A DNA stretch of 64,000 nucleotides, taken from positions 1 to 64,000 of the forward strand of contig JAUMZM010000003.1 in NCBI GenBank assembly GCA_030528125.1, in the 5' to 3' direction. Source of the DNA: Tissierellia bacterium. GTDB taxonomy: Bacteria > Bacillota > Clostridia > Tissierellales > Peptoniphilaceae. The number at the start of each line of letters is the position of its first letter. Within the stretch, counting starts at the first letter, position 1. A model generated the notes under the pieces. That model was not told the DNA's origin and made no database searches. It worked only from the letters and a program-made list of their open reading frames with translations. Position numbers and translations under genes: made by a program. Below, in pieces: positions 54,203 through 63,147 of the stretch.

Positions 54203-54718
54203 ATGTTTGAAAAATTAAAAAATTTTGCAGGAATAGACGAAGATTACGATTACGATGATTACGACGATGAAGAAGAACAAAATGATACTGCAGAAAATGG
54301 CTATGCATCATCTAATAAAGAAGATGAGAAAGTATTTAAGACATATTCAAGTAGCGATTATTCAACAAATAGCTACAATAGCGATAGACAAACAAGAAGG
54401 GGTACAGGAAATATAGTTAGTATGAATAGTTCAAAACCAGCTGGAGCAAAAATTTCTATTCAAGAACCACTTGAGTATGACGATGCACCAAATGTAGTAG
54501 ATGAGATCAAGAACAATAAGATAGTAATCTTGAACTTGGAAATGATTGAAGTTGAAAAGAAAAGACAAATATTTGATTTCGTAAATGGAAGTATCTATGC
54601 TCTTAATGGAAAGATTAAGAAAGTTACTAAAGATATTTTTGTTATTTGTCCTGAAGGAATAGAAATAGAAGGCGAAGTATCTGATCAGTTGAAATTTGGA
54701 GAGATGTATAAATTATAA
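54203..54718 (+). CDS. sepF: Cell division protein SepF
   Basis: SepF binds FtsZ and tethers Z-rings to the membrane. The 171-residue protein has an N-terminal amphipathic membrane-anchoring segment (MFEKLKNFAGI), a disordered acidic linker rich in Asp, Tyr and Ser (about 12-75), and the C-terminal SepF core (about 85-165) with VILNLEMIEVEKKRQIFDFV and GSIYALNGKIKKV features (in parts). It lies between yggS and ylmH as in the Bacillus ylm cluster, though ylmG and divIVA are missing here. Confidence 0.94.
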   Translation: MFEKLKNFAGIDEDYDYDDYDDEEEQNDTAENGYASSNKEDEKVFKTYSSSDYSTNSYNSDRQTRRGTGNIVSMNSSKPAGAKISIQEPLEYDDAPNVVDEIKNNKIVILNLEMIEVEKKRQIFDFVNGSIYALNGKIKKVTKDIFVICPEGIEIEGEVSDQLKFGEMYKL

Positions 54719-54742
54719 GATCGGCTTTTGTCGATCTTTTTT
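54717..54742 (+). terminator. Terminator between sepF and ylmH
   Basis: A stem AAGATCG(GC)/(GT)CGATCTT with loop TTTT begins in the sepF stop region and ends in a T-run. The ylmH ATG follows eight bases later. Confidence 0.85.
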
Positions 54743-54749
54743 AAATGAT

Positions 54750-55514
54750 ATGAGTTTAGATTACAATATAGATTTTATAAGAGATAAGAAGAAAAAGACT
54801 AATATAAAAAAGGCTATATCTTTGCTTGAAAGAGGATATTATACTGGAAAAGAAGTGACTAGTTTTTTCTTAGATCCTTTTGAAAAAAATGTTATAGAAA
54901 ATATAGCAAATAAGAACAATATGGATATCAAATTTATCGGTGCAAATGAAAATGTTGAAAGAAAGATATTTGTTGTAAATAATTATGACTATGAAATAGA
55001 TCAGTCAAATTATATAAGAGTTTTGACAATAGATAATGATAGCTTAAAGCATAGAGATGTTCTAGGAGCTTTGATTTCTAAAGGGATTGATAGAGAAGAT
55101 ATCGGAGATATTGTCGTTGGTGAAAAAATCGAATTTGTCGTTTTAGAAAAAGATGCCGCATTTATAAAGTACAATATAACAAAAATAAAAAATGTCGGAG
55201 TTAATATAGAATTTAAGAAGGACAATAAGCTTTCTAATAAAGTATATGATTACGAAGAGTTTACTAATTTTGTTTCGTCTTTAAGAATTGATAATATAAT
55301 TTCAACCATCTTGCATCTATCAAGAAATAATGCGAAAAATCTTATAAAAAAAAGACTTGTAAAAGTAGATTTTGTGACAGTTGATGATCCATCCAAAGAT
55401 ATAGATGAGAAATCTTTGATATCTATTAGAGGATATGGAAGATTTGTATTTGATGAGATAATTGGAAATAGTAAGAAAGGGAACTACCATATAAGGTATA
55501 AAAAAGTTATTTAG
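54750..55514 (+). CDS. ylmH: S4-domain RNA-binding protein YlmH
   Basis: YlmH-type proteins bind RNA through a C-terminal S4 domain and act on stalled 50S-peptidyl-tRNA or on division-related functions. The 254-residue product has an N-terminal domain with LLERGYYTGKEVTSFFLDPFE-like sequence (in parts) and the S4 motif around residues 188-235 (LHLSRNNAKNLIKKRLVKVDF region). ATG 54750 is chosen because the frame upstream runs through the terminator. No Shine-Dalgarno sequence is visible before it, which is unusual in this window. Confidence 0.87.
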   Translation: MSLDYNIDFIRDKKKKTNIKKAISLLERGYYTGKEVTSFFLDPFEKNVIENIANKNNMDIKFIGANENVERKIFVVNNYDYEIDQSNYIRVLTIDNDSLKHRDVLGALISKGIDREDIGDIVVGEKIEFVVLEKDAAFIKYNITKIKNVGVNIEFKKDNKLSNKVYDYEEFTNFVSSLRIDNIISTILHLSRNNAKNLIKKRLVKVDFVTVDDPSKDIDEKSLISIRGYGRFVFDEIIGNSKKGNYHIRYKKVI

Positions 55515-55520
55515 AAATTT

Positions 55521-55976
55521 ATGTTATATGTTTTAATAATTGTTATAGGATTAATTTTAGATAGAATTACAAAAATCTATGCTGTAAATAATTTCATAGG
55601 TAATACTCTAGATTTTAATAAATTAAAATTTACTTATGTTGAAAATAGGGGTGCAGCATTTGGTATATTACAAAATAAAAGATTCTTCTTTATATTTATT
55701 ACAATCGCGATAATTTTTTTGATAACTTTTTATTTTATAAAAAACATCAAAAAAAATCCGAAGGTTATAAATGTTGCTCTTGCAATGGTGATTTCTGGAG
55801 CTGTTGGAAATTTCTATGATAGACTTATAAATCATTATGTGGTTGATTTTATACAAGTTGATCTATTGGATAGTATAAATTTCCCTGTATTTAATGTGGC
55901 TGATATACTTGTAACTTTGGGATGTTTTATTATAATTATTGTGATTTTAGTAAAAGGAGATGAAAATGTCGGTTAA
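55521..55976 (+). CDS. lspA: Lipoprotein signal peptidase II
   Basis: LspA removes the signal peptide of prolipoproteins after lipidation. The 151-residue protein has four membrane helices and the two catalytic aspartates in GNFYDRL (about 97-103) and FNVADILV (about 121-128). [11 protein letters not shown] is the conserved first box. Its end overlaps the ung start region by about 11 bases. No lipoprotein diacylglyceryl transferase is in the window. Confidence 0.96.
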   Translation: MLYVLIIVIGLILDRITKIYAVNNFIGNTLDFNKLKFTYVENRGAAFGILQNKRFFFIFITIAIIFLITFYFIKNIKKNPKVINVALAMVISGAVGNFYDRLINHYVVDFIQVDLLDSINFPVFNVADILVTLGCFIIIIVILVKGDENVG

Positions 55977-56646
55977 TATTGGAAATAGCTGGGATGATAT
56001 TTTAAAAGATGAGTGGAATAAAGATTACTATCTAGAATTAAGAAAGCTTTTAAAAAAAGAATACAAAAATTATACTATCTATCCATCGATGTATGATATT
56101 TTTAATGCTCTAAAATTCGTAAGCTATGAAGATTGCAAAGTTGTAATATTGGGACAAGATCCATATCATGGAGAAAACCAAGCTCATGGTTTCTCATTTT
56201 CTGTAAAAAAAGGAGTAAAAATTCCACCATCATTGCTAAATATATATAAGGAATTGCATGATGATTTGGGTTGTTATATCCCTGATAATGGAAACTTAGA
56301 AAAATGGGCAAGACAGGGAGTTCTTCTTTTGAATACGACTCTTACAGTTAGAGCTCATCAAGCTAATTCTCATGAAAAAATAGGCTGGCATATTCTAACG
56401 GATAGAATTATAGAATTACTAAATGAAAGAGAAAAGCCAATCGTATTTATATTATGGGGAAAAAACGCTCAAGAAAAGATTAGGCTTATAACAAATCCTA
56501 ATCATCTTATAATAAAATCTTCTCATCCATCTCCATTTGCAGCTCACAGAGGATTTTTCGGTTCAAAACCATTTTCTAGAACAAATGAATTTCTATCAGA
56601 AAATGGGATAGAGCCAATTGATTGGCAGATTGAAAATATCAATTGA
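55966..56646 (+). CDS. ung: Uracil-DNA glycosylase (family 1)
   Basis: Ung removes uracil from DNA to start base excision repair. The 226-residue protein has the water-activating motif [17 protein letters not shown] (about 62-78), [17 protein letters not shown] near 120-136, LWGKNAQ, and the leucine-loop motif [11 protein letters not shown] near 187-197. ATG 55966 is preferred, six bases after GGAG. ATG 55960 sits on that site. Its 3' end overlaps the convergent nuclease gene by eight bases. Confidence 0.98.
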   Translation: MSVNIGNSWDDILKDEWNKDYYLELRKLLKKEYKNYTIYPSMYDIFNALKFVSYEDCKVVILGQDPYHGENQAHGFSFSVKKGVKIPPSLLNIYKELHDDLGCYIPDNGNLEKWARQGVLLLNTTLTVRAHQANSHEKIGWHILTDRIIELLNEREKPIVFILWGKNAQEKIRLITNPNHLIIKSSHPSPFAAHRGFFGSKPFSRTNEFLSENGIEPIDWQIENIN

Positions 56647-57544
56647 GAATTTTTCTTGCAAAAGAATTTATATTCTTGTAGTTAAAGATGTTTTTGTCTT
56701 TAACTACTAGAAATCTACAATCTATGTTTAAATTTTCATCATCTTTTATATTAAAGATGTTTTTTATTACATAACCATAGGAATTATGAGCAATTTTCCC
56801 ATAGAAAGCTTTTGATTTTATGGTTATTTTTTTATTATTTATTCTAATCGAATAGTCTTCATATTCATAGAAAGAATTTAAAAGATTATCTTTAGCATTA
56901 TATATAAAATATATGGTGTTTTTATCTATTAAGACATCTTTTAAGGTGATTTTTGTTTTAAGATTTTCTGAATAAAAGGACAATTTATCATCTAATACAT
57001 CATCTATATTTATCAAAGCATCTGTTGCTATAAGATCATTTCTATTATGAATTATAATGGGTTTTGGATTTTCTCTTATGGTTTTTTCGTCATTTAATAT
57101 GCTAAAGGTATCTTTTCTGTTGGGCTCTTTTCGATTGATTCCTACTAATTTTTCTATGTATTTAAGCTTCATACTAGAAAAATCAAAGAACTTAAGATAT
57201 TCATGGACCTTTTTGTATAAATCTATGTTTTCTATAAAATAATCAGGTTCTATATTATAATATCTAAGCCTATTATTTAAAAAGATTATATCGAAAACTT
57301 CTCCATTGTATGTTATTAGTATCTTATCTTTTGAAATTTCTCTATAAAATTTTAAAAGCTTAATCTCTTCTTTGTCATTTTCTGCGAAAATCTGATGAAT
57401 ATAAAAGCTATCCCTTTCATAATAGATCATTCCAAGCAAAACCAACCTATCATTGCTTCTATGTAGACCAGTTGTTTCTATATCTAGAACCATTTGATTC
57501 TTTTTTAAATTTTTCACATTGAATTTTAATTTTTCTTCTATCAT
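56639..57544 (-). CDS. YprB-like RNase H-fold (DEDD) exonuclease
   Basis: The 301-residue protein has the DEDD exonuclease motifs in order: ExoI DIETTGL (about 21-27) with the acidic pair, Exo[10 protein letters not shown] (about 78-85), and Exo[13 protein letters not shown] (about 166-175). This matches the YprB ribonuclease H-like domain. The C-terminal 100 residues are unassigned. Bacillus YprB has an additional C-terminal repeat region. The substrate (DNA or RNA) is unknown. It is the only minus-strand gene in the right half and converges with ung, sharing eight bases of 3' end. Confidence 0.88.
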   Translation of the reverse strand: MIEEKLKFNVKNLKKNQMVLDIETTGLHRSNDRLVLLGMIYYERDSFYIHQIFAENDKEEIKLLKFYREISKDKILITYNGEVFDIIFLNNRLRYYNIEPDYFIENIDLYKKVHEYLKFFDFSSMKLKYIEKLVGINRKEPNRKDTFSILNDEKTIRENPKPIIIHNRNDLIATDALINIDDVLDDKLSFYSENLKTKITLKDVLIDKNTIYFIYNAKDNLLNSFYEYEDYSIRINNKKITIKSKAFYGKIAHNSYGYVIKNIFNIKDDENLNIDCRFLVVKDKNIFNYKNINSFARKILN

Positions 57545-57615
57545 ACTTATGATTATAACATATTGAAAATAAGCGCATAAAAATATATAATGATTTAGTT
57601 AAAGAAGGAGGATAT

Positions 57616-58734
57616 ATGATTTATTTAGATAATGCTGCAACAACAAGGATGTATGATGAAGTAATCGATGCTGAAAAAGATATCGAAAAGAATTATTTTG
57701 CAAATCCAGCTGCTATTCATAGCTTTGGAATGGAAAGTGAGAATTTATTAAAAGAAACTAGAAAAAAGATAGCAAAATATCTTGGTTGTGATAAAGATGA
57801 AATATTCTTTACTAAAGGGGCAACTGAGTCCAATAATATTGCAATAAAATCTTTTGAGTCAAAAGATAATGAGGCTATAACTTCAAACCTTGAGCATGCT
57901 TCTATATATAATACATATAGAAATTCTAATTATTCAAAAGTACATTATATAAAAAATGACGATAATGGAATCTTTGATTTAGATGATTTGATTTCAAAGA
58001 TTAATGATAGGACAAAGATAGTTTCTCTAATTGAAGTTAATAATGAAATTGCAACAATTAATGATATCAAATCTATCGCAAAGAAAATCAAAGATATAAA
58101 TAAAGATATAATAGTTCATGTAGATGGCACGCAAGCTTTTGGAAAGATAAGAAGAAATGTAAAAGATTCTCTAATAGATATCTATACATTTAGCTCTCAC
58201 AAAATACATGGTCCAAAAGGATGTGGGGGAATGTATATCAATAATGATATATTGAAATTTATAAAACCTGTACTAGAAGGAGGAAATCAAGAAAAGGTAA
58301 GCTCAGGAACTGTAAATGTACCTGCAATATATGCTATGGGGATTGCCCTTAACTTGATATTAGAAAAATCCGATTATGAAAAAATAGGAGAGATCAAAAA
58401 TTATTTTATAGATAGGTTAGAAGAAATTGATGGTATAAAGATTATTGCAAAAGATGCCAATACTTCAAATTACATTCTAAATTGCTGCTTTAGTAATATA
58501 AAAGCTGAGGTTTTGTTACATTTTCTTGAACAAGAAGAGATATATGTATCATCAGGATCTGCTTGTTCTCATGGAAAGAGCAGTAGAATTTTAGATAATA
58601 TAAATGTATCTGATAAGTTTAAGGATGGATCTATTAGATTTTCATTTAATGAATTTATAACAAAATCTGATATAGATAAGACAATGGATGTCTTAAAAGA
58701 ATCAATAAAGACAATAAGAGAGGTTTATAGATGA
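57616..58734 (+). CDS. Cysteine desulfurase (NifS/IscS family)
   Basis: This PLP enzyme takes sulfur from cysteine as a persulfide. The 372-residue protein has YLDNAATT (3-10), the substrate-site SNLEHAS, the PLP-binding Lys in FSSHKIHGPKGCG (about 193-205) and the persulfide Cys in SSGSACSHGK (about 313-322). It directly precedes and overlaps thiI by four bases, so its likely job is supplying sulfur for 4-thiouridine in tRNA, like Bacillus NifZ-ThiI. An Fe-S role is possible, but no scaffold gene is nearby. GGAGGATAT precedes the ATG. Confidence 0.94.
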   Translation: MIYLDNAATTRMYDEVIDAEKDIEKNYFANPAAIHSFGMESENLLKETRKKIAKYLGCDKDEIFFTKGATESNNIAIKSFESKDNEAITSNLEHASIYNTYRNSNYSKVHYIKNDDNGIFDLDDLISKINDRTKIVSLIEVNNEIATINDIKSIAKKIKDINKDIIVHVDGTQAFGKIRRNVKDSLIDIYTFSSHKIHGPKGCGGMYINNDILKFIKPVLEGGNQEKVSSGTVNVPAIYAMGIALNLILEKSDYEKIGEIKNYFIDRLEEIDGIKIIAKDANTSNYILNCCFSNIKAEVLLHFLEQEEIYVSSGSACSHGKSSRILDNINVSDKFKDGSIRFSFNEFITKSDIDKTMDVLKESIKTIREVYR

Positions 58735-59894
58735 AGTGGTTAGTTTCTGTTAGTTTTGGAGAGTTGATACTTAAAGGTAAAAACAGAAAAACTTTTTTTG
58801 ACAGGGCAAAAAGAAATATAAAAAGAAATATAAAATCCATAGGATATAATGATATATTTATGGAATCTTCTAAATTGTATATAGATGTAGATAAAGATAA
58901 AATTGAAAGAACAATTGAAGAGGTTAGAAAAGTCTTTGGGATAGTTTATGTTTCAAAGGTTTTGAAGTGCGAAAAGACAATTGATGGAATAAAAAAAGCT
59001 GCGATAGATGTCTTGGATGAGTGGGGAGAATATTCTAATAAGACTTTTAAGGTAAAGACCAATAGAGTAGATAAGTCATTTGAATTAAAATCACCTGAGA
59101 TATCTGCAGAAGTTGGAGGATATGTATTAGAAAATAAAGATGATCTTAAAGTAGATGTCCATAATCCAGATTTTGAATTATTTGTAGATATCAAAGAAGA
59201 CGCCTTTGTATATGTAGAAAGACATGAAGGATTTGGAGGACTTCCAATAGGTTCAAGCGGAAGAGGACTTTTGCTTTTATCAGGAGGAATTGATTCTCCA
59301 GTTGCAGGATTTATGATGGCAAAAAGAGGAGTTGAAATATCAGCACTACATTTCCATTCATATCCATTTACATCTAAAAGAGCTCAACAAAAAGTAGAAG
59401 AGCTTGCAGAAATTTTATCTCAATACACAGGAGAGATTACAATGTATTCTATAAATATGCTTGACATCTACAAACAGATCAATCTAAATTGTAGAGTACG
59501 AGAGACAACCATTCTATCAAGAAGATTTATGATGAGAATTGGAGAGAGAATTTGCAAAGAAAATGACATCAATGTAATGATTACAGGAGAATCTCTAGGA
59601 CAAGTTGCAAGTCAGACTATAGAATCTGTAAGTGTAATAAACGAAGCTGTTAATATTCCAATACTTCGTCCATTAATTGGAATGGATAAGACAGATATTA
59701 TAGATATTTCAAGAGAAATTGGAAGCTATGATAAGTCAATCGAACCATTTGAAGATTGCTGCTCAGTATTTACTCCAGATAGACCTGTAACAAAGCCAAG
59801 ACTAAAAGATATATTACAAAGCGAAGAAAAGCTTGATGTAGATAAATTAATAGATGATGCAATATCCAAAATGGAAATAATAAAGATATCATAG
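58731..59894 (+). CDS. thiI: tRNA 4-thiouridine synthetase ThiI
   Basis: ThiI adenylates U8 of tRNA and transfers sulfur from a cysteine desulfurase. The 387-residue protein has an N-terminal ferredoxin-like and THUMP region (1-170), then the PP-loop SGGIDSPVAGFMM (about 184-196), with CRVRETTILSRRFM and the CCSVFTPDRPVTKP block near 340-353. It lacks the C-terminal rhodanese domain of E. coli ThiI, as in Bacillus. Sulfur transfer would then use the upstream desulfurase directly. A role in thiazole synthesis is not implied. Confidence 0.96.
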   Translation: MKWLVSVSFGELILKGKNRKTFFDRAKRNIKRNIKSIGYNDIFMESSKLYIDVDKDKIERTIEEVRKVFGIVYVSKVLKCEKTIDGIKKAAIDVLDEWGEYSNKTFKVKTNRVDKSFELKSPEISAEVGGYVLENKDDLKVDVHNPDFELFVDIKEDAFVYVERHEGFGGLPIGSSGRGLLLLSGGIDSPVAGFMMAKRGVEISALHFHSYPFTSKRAQQKVEELAEILSQYTGEITMYSINMLDIYKQINLNCRVRETTILSRRFMMRIGERICKENDINVMITGESLGQVASQTIESVSVINEAVNIPILRPLIGMDKTDIIDISREIGSYDKSIEPFEDCCSVFTPDRPVTKPRLKDILQSEEKLDVDKLIDDAISKMEIIKIS

Positions 59895-59938
59895 CTTGTA
59901 ATAAATATAGAAAACATTGAAAAACATATAGATATCGG

Positions 59939-59967
59939 TTGACAAATTACTATTGAATTGGTATTAT
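59939..59967 (+). promoter_or_regulatory. Promoter of rplU-prp-rpmA
   Basis: A consensus TTGACA (59939-59944) and TATTAT (59962-59967) are 17 bases apart. Transcription would begin near 59974. Confidence 0.85.
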
Positions 59968-59971
59968 ATTT

Positions 59972-60030
59972 AGGTAAACCGCTCAGTATGGGTTAGATCA
60001 CCTTGACTGGCGAGAATAATACGAGGAGGT
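59972..60030 (+). promoter_or_regulatory. Putative L21 ribosomal-protein leader
   Basis: The 5' leader of rplU contains ACCGCTCAGTATGGGTTAGATCACC-type and CTGGCGAGAATAATACGAGGAGGTG-type sequence (given in parts), resembling the Firmicute L21 leader motif ahead of rplU-rpmA. Feedback by L21 or another product of the operon is inferred. I cannot fold it or search Rfam here. Confidence 0.55.
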
Positions 60031-60035
60031 GTACT

Positions 60036-60347
60036 ATGTACGCTATAATAAAAACAGGTGGAAAGCAATACAAAGTATCCGAAGGCGATTTAGTTAGAGT
60101 TGAAAAAATCAATGCTAATCCTGGCGATGAAGTACAATTTGAAGATGTACTTTTAGTTCAAAATGATGATGATCTTAAAGTTGGAACTCCAGTAGTTGAG
60201 GGAGCTAAGGTCGTAGCTGAAGTAAAAGAGCAAGCTAAAGCAAAGAAAATAGTTGTATTTAAATACAAAGCAAAAAAAGGATACAAGAAAAAACAAGGCC
60301 ACAGACAACCATATACTTTAGTAGAAATCAAAAATATTTCTATGTAA
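60036..60347 (+). CDS. rplU: 50S ribosomal protein L21
   Basis: L21 binds 23S rRNA with L20. The 103-residue protein begins [18 protein letters not shown], the standard start, and has the basic [13 protein letters not shown] block near the C-terminus. The ATG at 60036 follows ACGAGGAGGTG; an upstream GTG-type start in the leader is rejected. It leads the rplU-prp-rpmA operon, with one base before prp. Confidence 0.99.
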   Translation: MYAIIKTGGKQYKVSEGDLVRVEKINANPGDEVQFEDVLLVQNDDDLKVGTPVVEGAKVVAEVKEQAKAKKIVVFKYKAKKGYKKKQGHRQPYTLVEIKNISM

Positions 60348-60348
60348 T

Positions 60349-60663
60349 ATGATTGATGTTACTTTATTAAAAGATAAATCAGAAAAATTAAAAGGTTTTG
60401 AATTACAAGGTCACGCAAATTACTCCAAAAGAGGAACAGATATTGTATGTGCAGCGGTATCAATTCTTTCAACAACTGCTGTAAATACATTATACAAATA
60501 CAATATTAAATTTGATTTTAAAGATACAAATGATCTTATGAGATTGTATACTGATGATAATAGTGAAACAACTCAGATAATATTAAATAATTTTCTCATA
60601 GGAATAGAGAGTATTTTGGATGTACACAGTGACTATATCAAACTACACTCAAGGGAGGTGTAA
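60349..60663 (+). CDS. prp: Ribosomal-processing cysteine protease Prp
   Basis: Prp cuts the N-terminal extension from ribosomal protein L27, which is essential in Firmicutes that carry it. The 104-residue protein has the conserved [20 protein letters not shown] block, with catalytic His22 and Cys34. It lies between rplU and rpmA, its normal location, one base after rplU and two bases before rpmA. The L27 encoded next door has the matching extension. Confidence 0.97.
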   Translation: MIDVTLLKDKSEKLKGFELQGHANYSKRGTDIVCAAVSILSTTAVNTLYKYNIKFDFKDTNDLMRLYTDDNSETTQIILNNFLIGIESILDVHSDYIKLHSREV

Positions 60664-60665
60664 AG

Positions 60666-60959
60666 ATGTTTTTAACATTAGATCTTCAAAGATTCTCAAG
60701 TAAAAAGGGAGTTTCTTCATCAAAGAACGGAAGAGACAGCGAGTCAAAAAGACTTGGAGTAAAAAGAGGCGATGGACAATTTGTTAACTCTGGAACAATT
60801 CTAGTAAGACAAAGAGGAACAAAGATTCATCCAGGTGAAAATGTAAAAAAAGGAGGAGATGATACATTATTTGCTTCATGCGAAGGTATCGTCAAATTCG
60901 AAAGAAAAGGAAAAAACAGAAAACAAGTTTCTGTATATCCTAAAGAAGTAATCGCGTAA
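60666..60959 (+). CDS. rpmA: 50S ribosomal protein L27 with cleavable N-terminus
   Basis: L27 reaches the peptidyl-transferase centre with its N-terminus. The 97-residue product starts [15 protein letters not shown]. In related Firmicutes Prp cleaves after LQFF; here the site reads LDLQRF, so cleavage after Phe10 is expected, exposing [26 protein letters not shown] is the usual conserved block (in parts). The AGGGAGGTG ribosome site overlaps the prp stop. Confidence 0.98.
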   Translation: MFLTLDLQRFSSKKGVSSSKNGRDSESKRLGVKRGDGQFVNSGTILVRQRGTKIHPGENVKKGGDDTLFASCEGIVKFERKGKNRKQVSVYPKEVIA

Positions 60960-60960
60960 T

Positions 60961-60986
60961 AAGCTTGCCTTTTTGGCAAGCTTTTA
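60961..60986 (+). terminator. Terminator after rpmA
   Basis: A 9-bp stem AAGCTTGCC/GGCAAGCTT with a TTTTT loop starts one base after the stop codon and is followed by TTATTT. obgE starts 19 bases later without an evident promoter. Confidence 0.85.
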
Positions 60987-61004
60987 TTTCTATAAGGTGA
61001 AAAT

Positions 61005-62282
61005 ATGATTGATACAGCAAAAATTGAGCTTAAAGCAGGAAAAGGCGGTAATGGAGCAGTAGCATTTAGAAGAGAAAAGTACGAACCATCGGGAGGGCCA
61101 TCTGGTGGAGATGGAGGAGATGGAGGAAGTATCTATCTAGTAGCAGATCCTAATTCAACCACATTATCTGATTTTAGATACAAGAAAAGTTACAAAGCAC
61201 AAAATGGCGGAGATGGATTAAGTAAGAACAGATTCGGCAGAAAAGGTGATGATTTGTATTTAAAAGTTCCACTTGGAACCATAGTTAGAGAAGAAACAAG
61301 CGGAAAAATTATAAAAGATTTAAAAGAAAGTAATCAGGTATTTTTGATAGCAAAGGGAGGAAAAGGCGGAAAAGGAAACGCAAGATACAAAAATTCTGTA
61401 CGTCAGGCTCCTAGATTTGCTCAAAATGGTGAAAAAGGCCAAGAAATTTCTGTAAGTCTTGAATTAAAGATGCTTGCAGATGTGGGACTTGTAGGACTTC
61501 CAAATGTTGGAAAATCTACTCTTATATCAGTAATCTCAAAAGCAAGACCTAAAATTGCAAACTATCATTTTACAACACTTGATCCAAATCTTGGAGTTGT
61601 AAGCTTAGATAATGAAAGATCATTTGTAGTTGCAGATATTCCAGGCTTAATAGAAGGAGCAAGCGAAGGAGTAGGATTAGGACATGATTTTCTAAAACAC
61701 ATCGAAAGATGTAGAATACTTCTTCATATAATTGATATCTCAGGTCATGAGGGAAGAGATCCTATAAAAGACTATGAGCTTATAAAAAAAGAGCTTAAAG
61801 ACTACAATGAAAAATTAGATCAAAAGATTGAAATAATAGCACTTAATAAAAAGGATCTTGACTATAATGATAATGCCAAGGAATTTAAAAAGGCATATCC
61901 TGATAAACTAGTATATGAAATTTCAGCTGCTACAACTACCGGAATAAAAGAATTAATAGATAAGATATCAGAGATTTTATCAAAAACAAAAATAGAAGAT
62001 AGCATATTAGATGAAAAGGTAGAAGAAGATTATCTTGAAGAATTCTATAATCAAAAAGAAGAGATGGATCTTAACTTTTCTAAAGAAGATGGCTATTATC
62101 TTGTAAGTGGAAAAAGAATCGATAATTTATTAGAAAGAGTAAATTTCGAAGACTATGATTCAAGAATGTTCTTTGAGACAAGACTTAATGAAATGAAAGT
62201 ATTTGATTCTCTTAGAGAGCTTGGTATACAAGATGGAGATTTGATAAGAATCGGAGATATAGAATTTGAATATTATAGGTAG
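61005..62282 (+). CDS. obgE: GTPase ObgE/CgtA
   Basis: Obg is an essential GTPase in 50S assembly and stress signalling. The 425-residue protein has the glycine-rich Obg domain (1-160, GGDGGDGGSIYLVAD and similar), the G domain with GLPNVGKST (about 166-174), DIPGLIEGA and NKKD, and the C-terminal OCT domain (about 350-425). TAAGGTGAAA precedes the ATG. It begins the conserved obg-yhbY-nadD-yqeK-rsfS run. Confidence 0.98.
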   Translation: MIDTAKIELKAGKGGNGAVAFRREKYEPSGGPSGGDGGDGGSIYLVADPNSTTLSDFRYKKSYKAQNGGDGLSKNRFGRKGDDLYLKVPLGTIVREETSGKIIKDLKESNQVFLIAKGGKGGKGNARYKNSVRQAPRFAQNGEKGQEISVSLELKMLADVGLVGLPNVGKSTLISVISKARPKIANYHFTTLDPNLGVVSLDNERSFVVADIPGLIEGASEGVGLGHDFLKHIERCRILLHIIDISGHEGRDPIKDYELIKKELKDYNEKLDQKIEIIALNKKDLDYNDNAKEFKKAYPDKLVYEISAATTTGIKELIDKISEILSKTKIEDSILDEKVEEDYLEEFYNQKEEMDLNFSKEDGYYLVSGKRIDNLLERVNFEDYDSRMFFETRLNEMKVFDSLRELGIQDGDLIRIGDIEFEYYR

Positions 62283-62290
62283 GAGAAATT

Positions 62291-62578
62291 ATGATAACAA
62301 GTAAACAAAGAGCTTATTTGAAATCTTTGGCAAATGATATAAAACCAATAATTAATATTGGCAAAAATAGCATTTCTAAAGATTTGATAAAGACAGTTGA
62401 TGAGGCTTTAGAAAAAAGAGAGCTAATCAAAATAAAGATTCTAAATAATAATTTAGATGATGAAAAATATATAATAGATGAAATAACAAATAATACAAAT
62501 AGTGAATTTGTTTCTCATATAGGAAATATAATCACAATTTATAGACAATCAAAAAACCATAAGAAGATCGAATTATAA
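62291..62578 (+). CDS. yhbY: CRM-domain RNA-binding protein YhbY
   Basis: YhbY associates with pre-50S ribosomal particles. The 95-residue protein is a single CRM domain, with the N-terminal SKQRAYLKSLAND helix and the conserved GK-type loop in NIGKNSISKDLIK (about 21-33). GGAGAAATT precedes the ATG. It overlaps nadD by one base, as in Bacillus (yqeI). Confidence 0.93.
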   Translation: MITSKQRAYLKSLANDIKPIINIGKNSISKDLIKTVDEALEKRELIKIKILNNNLDDEKYIIDEITNNTNSEFVSHIGNIITIYRQSKNHKKIEL

Positions 62579-63147
62579 TGAAAATAGGGCTTTATTCAGG
62601 TACATTTGATCCTATCCATATAGGACATTTGATAATAATAGAAAATGTCATAAATTTTATGAATTTGGATAGGGTGATTCTTCTTCCAACAGCTAATCCT
62701 CCGCATAAACTGGAAAGAGAAATAACTGATATAAAATATCGCATGGAAATGGTGTATGAAGCAGTTGAAGATAATGACAAGGTATTTGTATCAAGTTATG
62801 AAGCGGATTCTTCTAATGTAAATTATAGCTATAAAACTATGGAATATTTTAAAAGCAAATTTCCAAATGATGATTTGTATTTTATAATGGGAGAAGATTC
62901 ATTTAATGATATTCACAAATGGAGAAATTATAATGAACTTCTAAAAAACAATCTTATAGTTTTTAAAAGAGATATGGGAATGGATAGCAAAACCTATAAG
63001 TACGATAATGTGTATTTTCTAGATCAAGTTTATACTTCCATATCTTCAACTCTTATTAGAGATCTTGTAAGAAACAAGAAAAGCATAAAGTATTTGGTTT
63101 TAGATAAAGTGGATTATATTATAAAGAAAAGGAAATTATATGAATGA
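62578..63147 (+). CDS. nadD: Nicotinate-nucleotide adenylyltransferase
   Basis: NadD makes deamido-NAD from nicotinate mononucleotide and ATP. The 189-residue nucleotidyltransferase has GLYSGTFDPIHIGHL (4-18, with the HxGH motif), the ISSTLIRDLV motif near 154-163 (ISSTxIR), and the intermediate FIMGEDSFNDIHKW. It starts in the yhbY stop overlap and overlaps yqeK by eight bases. Confidence 0.96.
   Translation: MKIGLYSGTFDPIHIGHLIIIENVINFMNLDRVILLPTANPPHKLEREITDIKYRMEMVYEAVEDNDKVFVSSYEADSSNVNYSYKTMEYFKSKFPNDDLYFIMGEDSFNDIHKWRNYNELLKNNLIVFKRDMGMDSKTYKYDNVYFLDQVYTSISSTLIRDLVRNKKSIKYLVLDKVDYIIKKRKLYE

Noticed and set aside
60003-60035. Upstream start for rplU inside the leader
   Set aside because: The sequence is conserved leader RNA and the L21 family begins MYAIIKTGG at ATG 60036.
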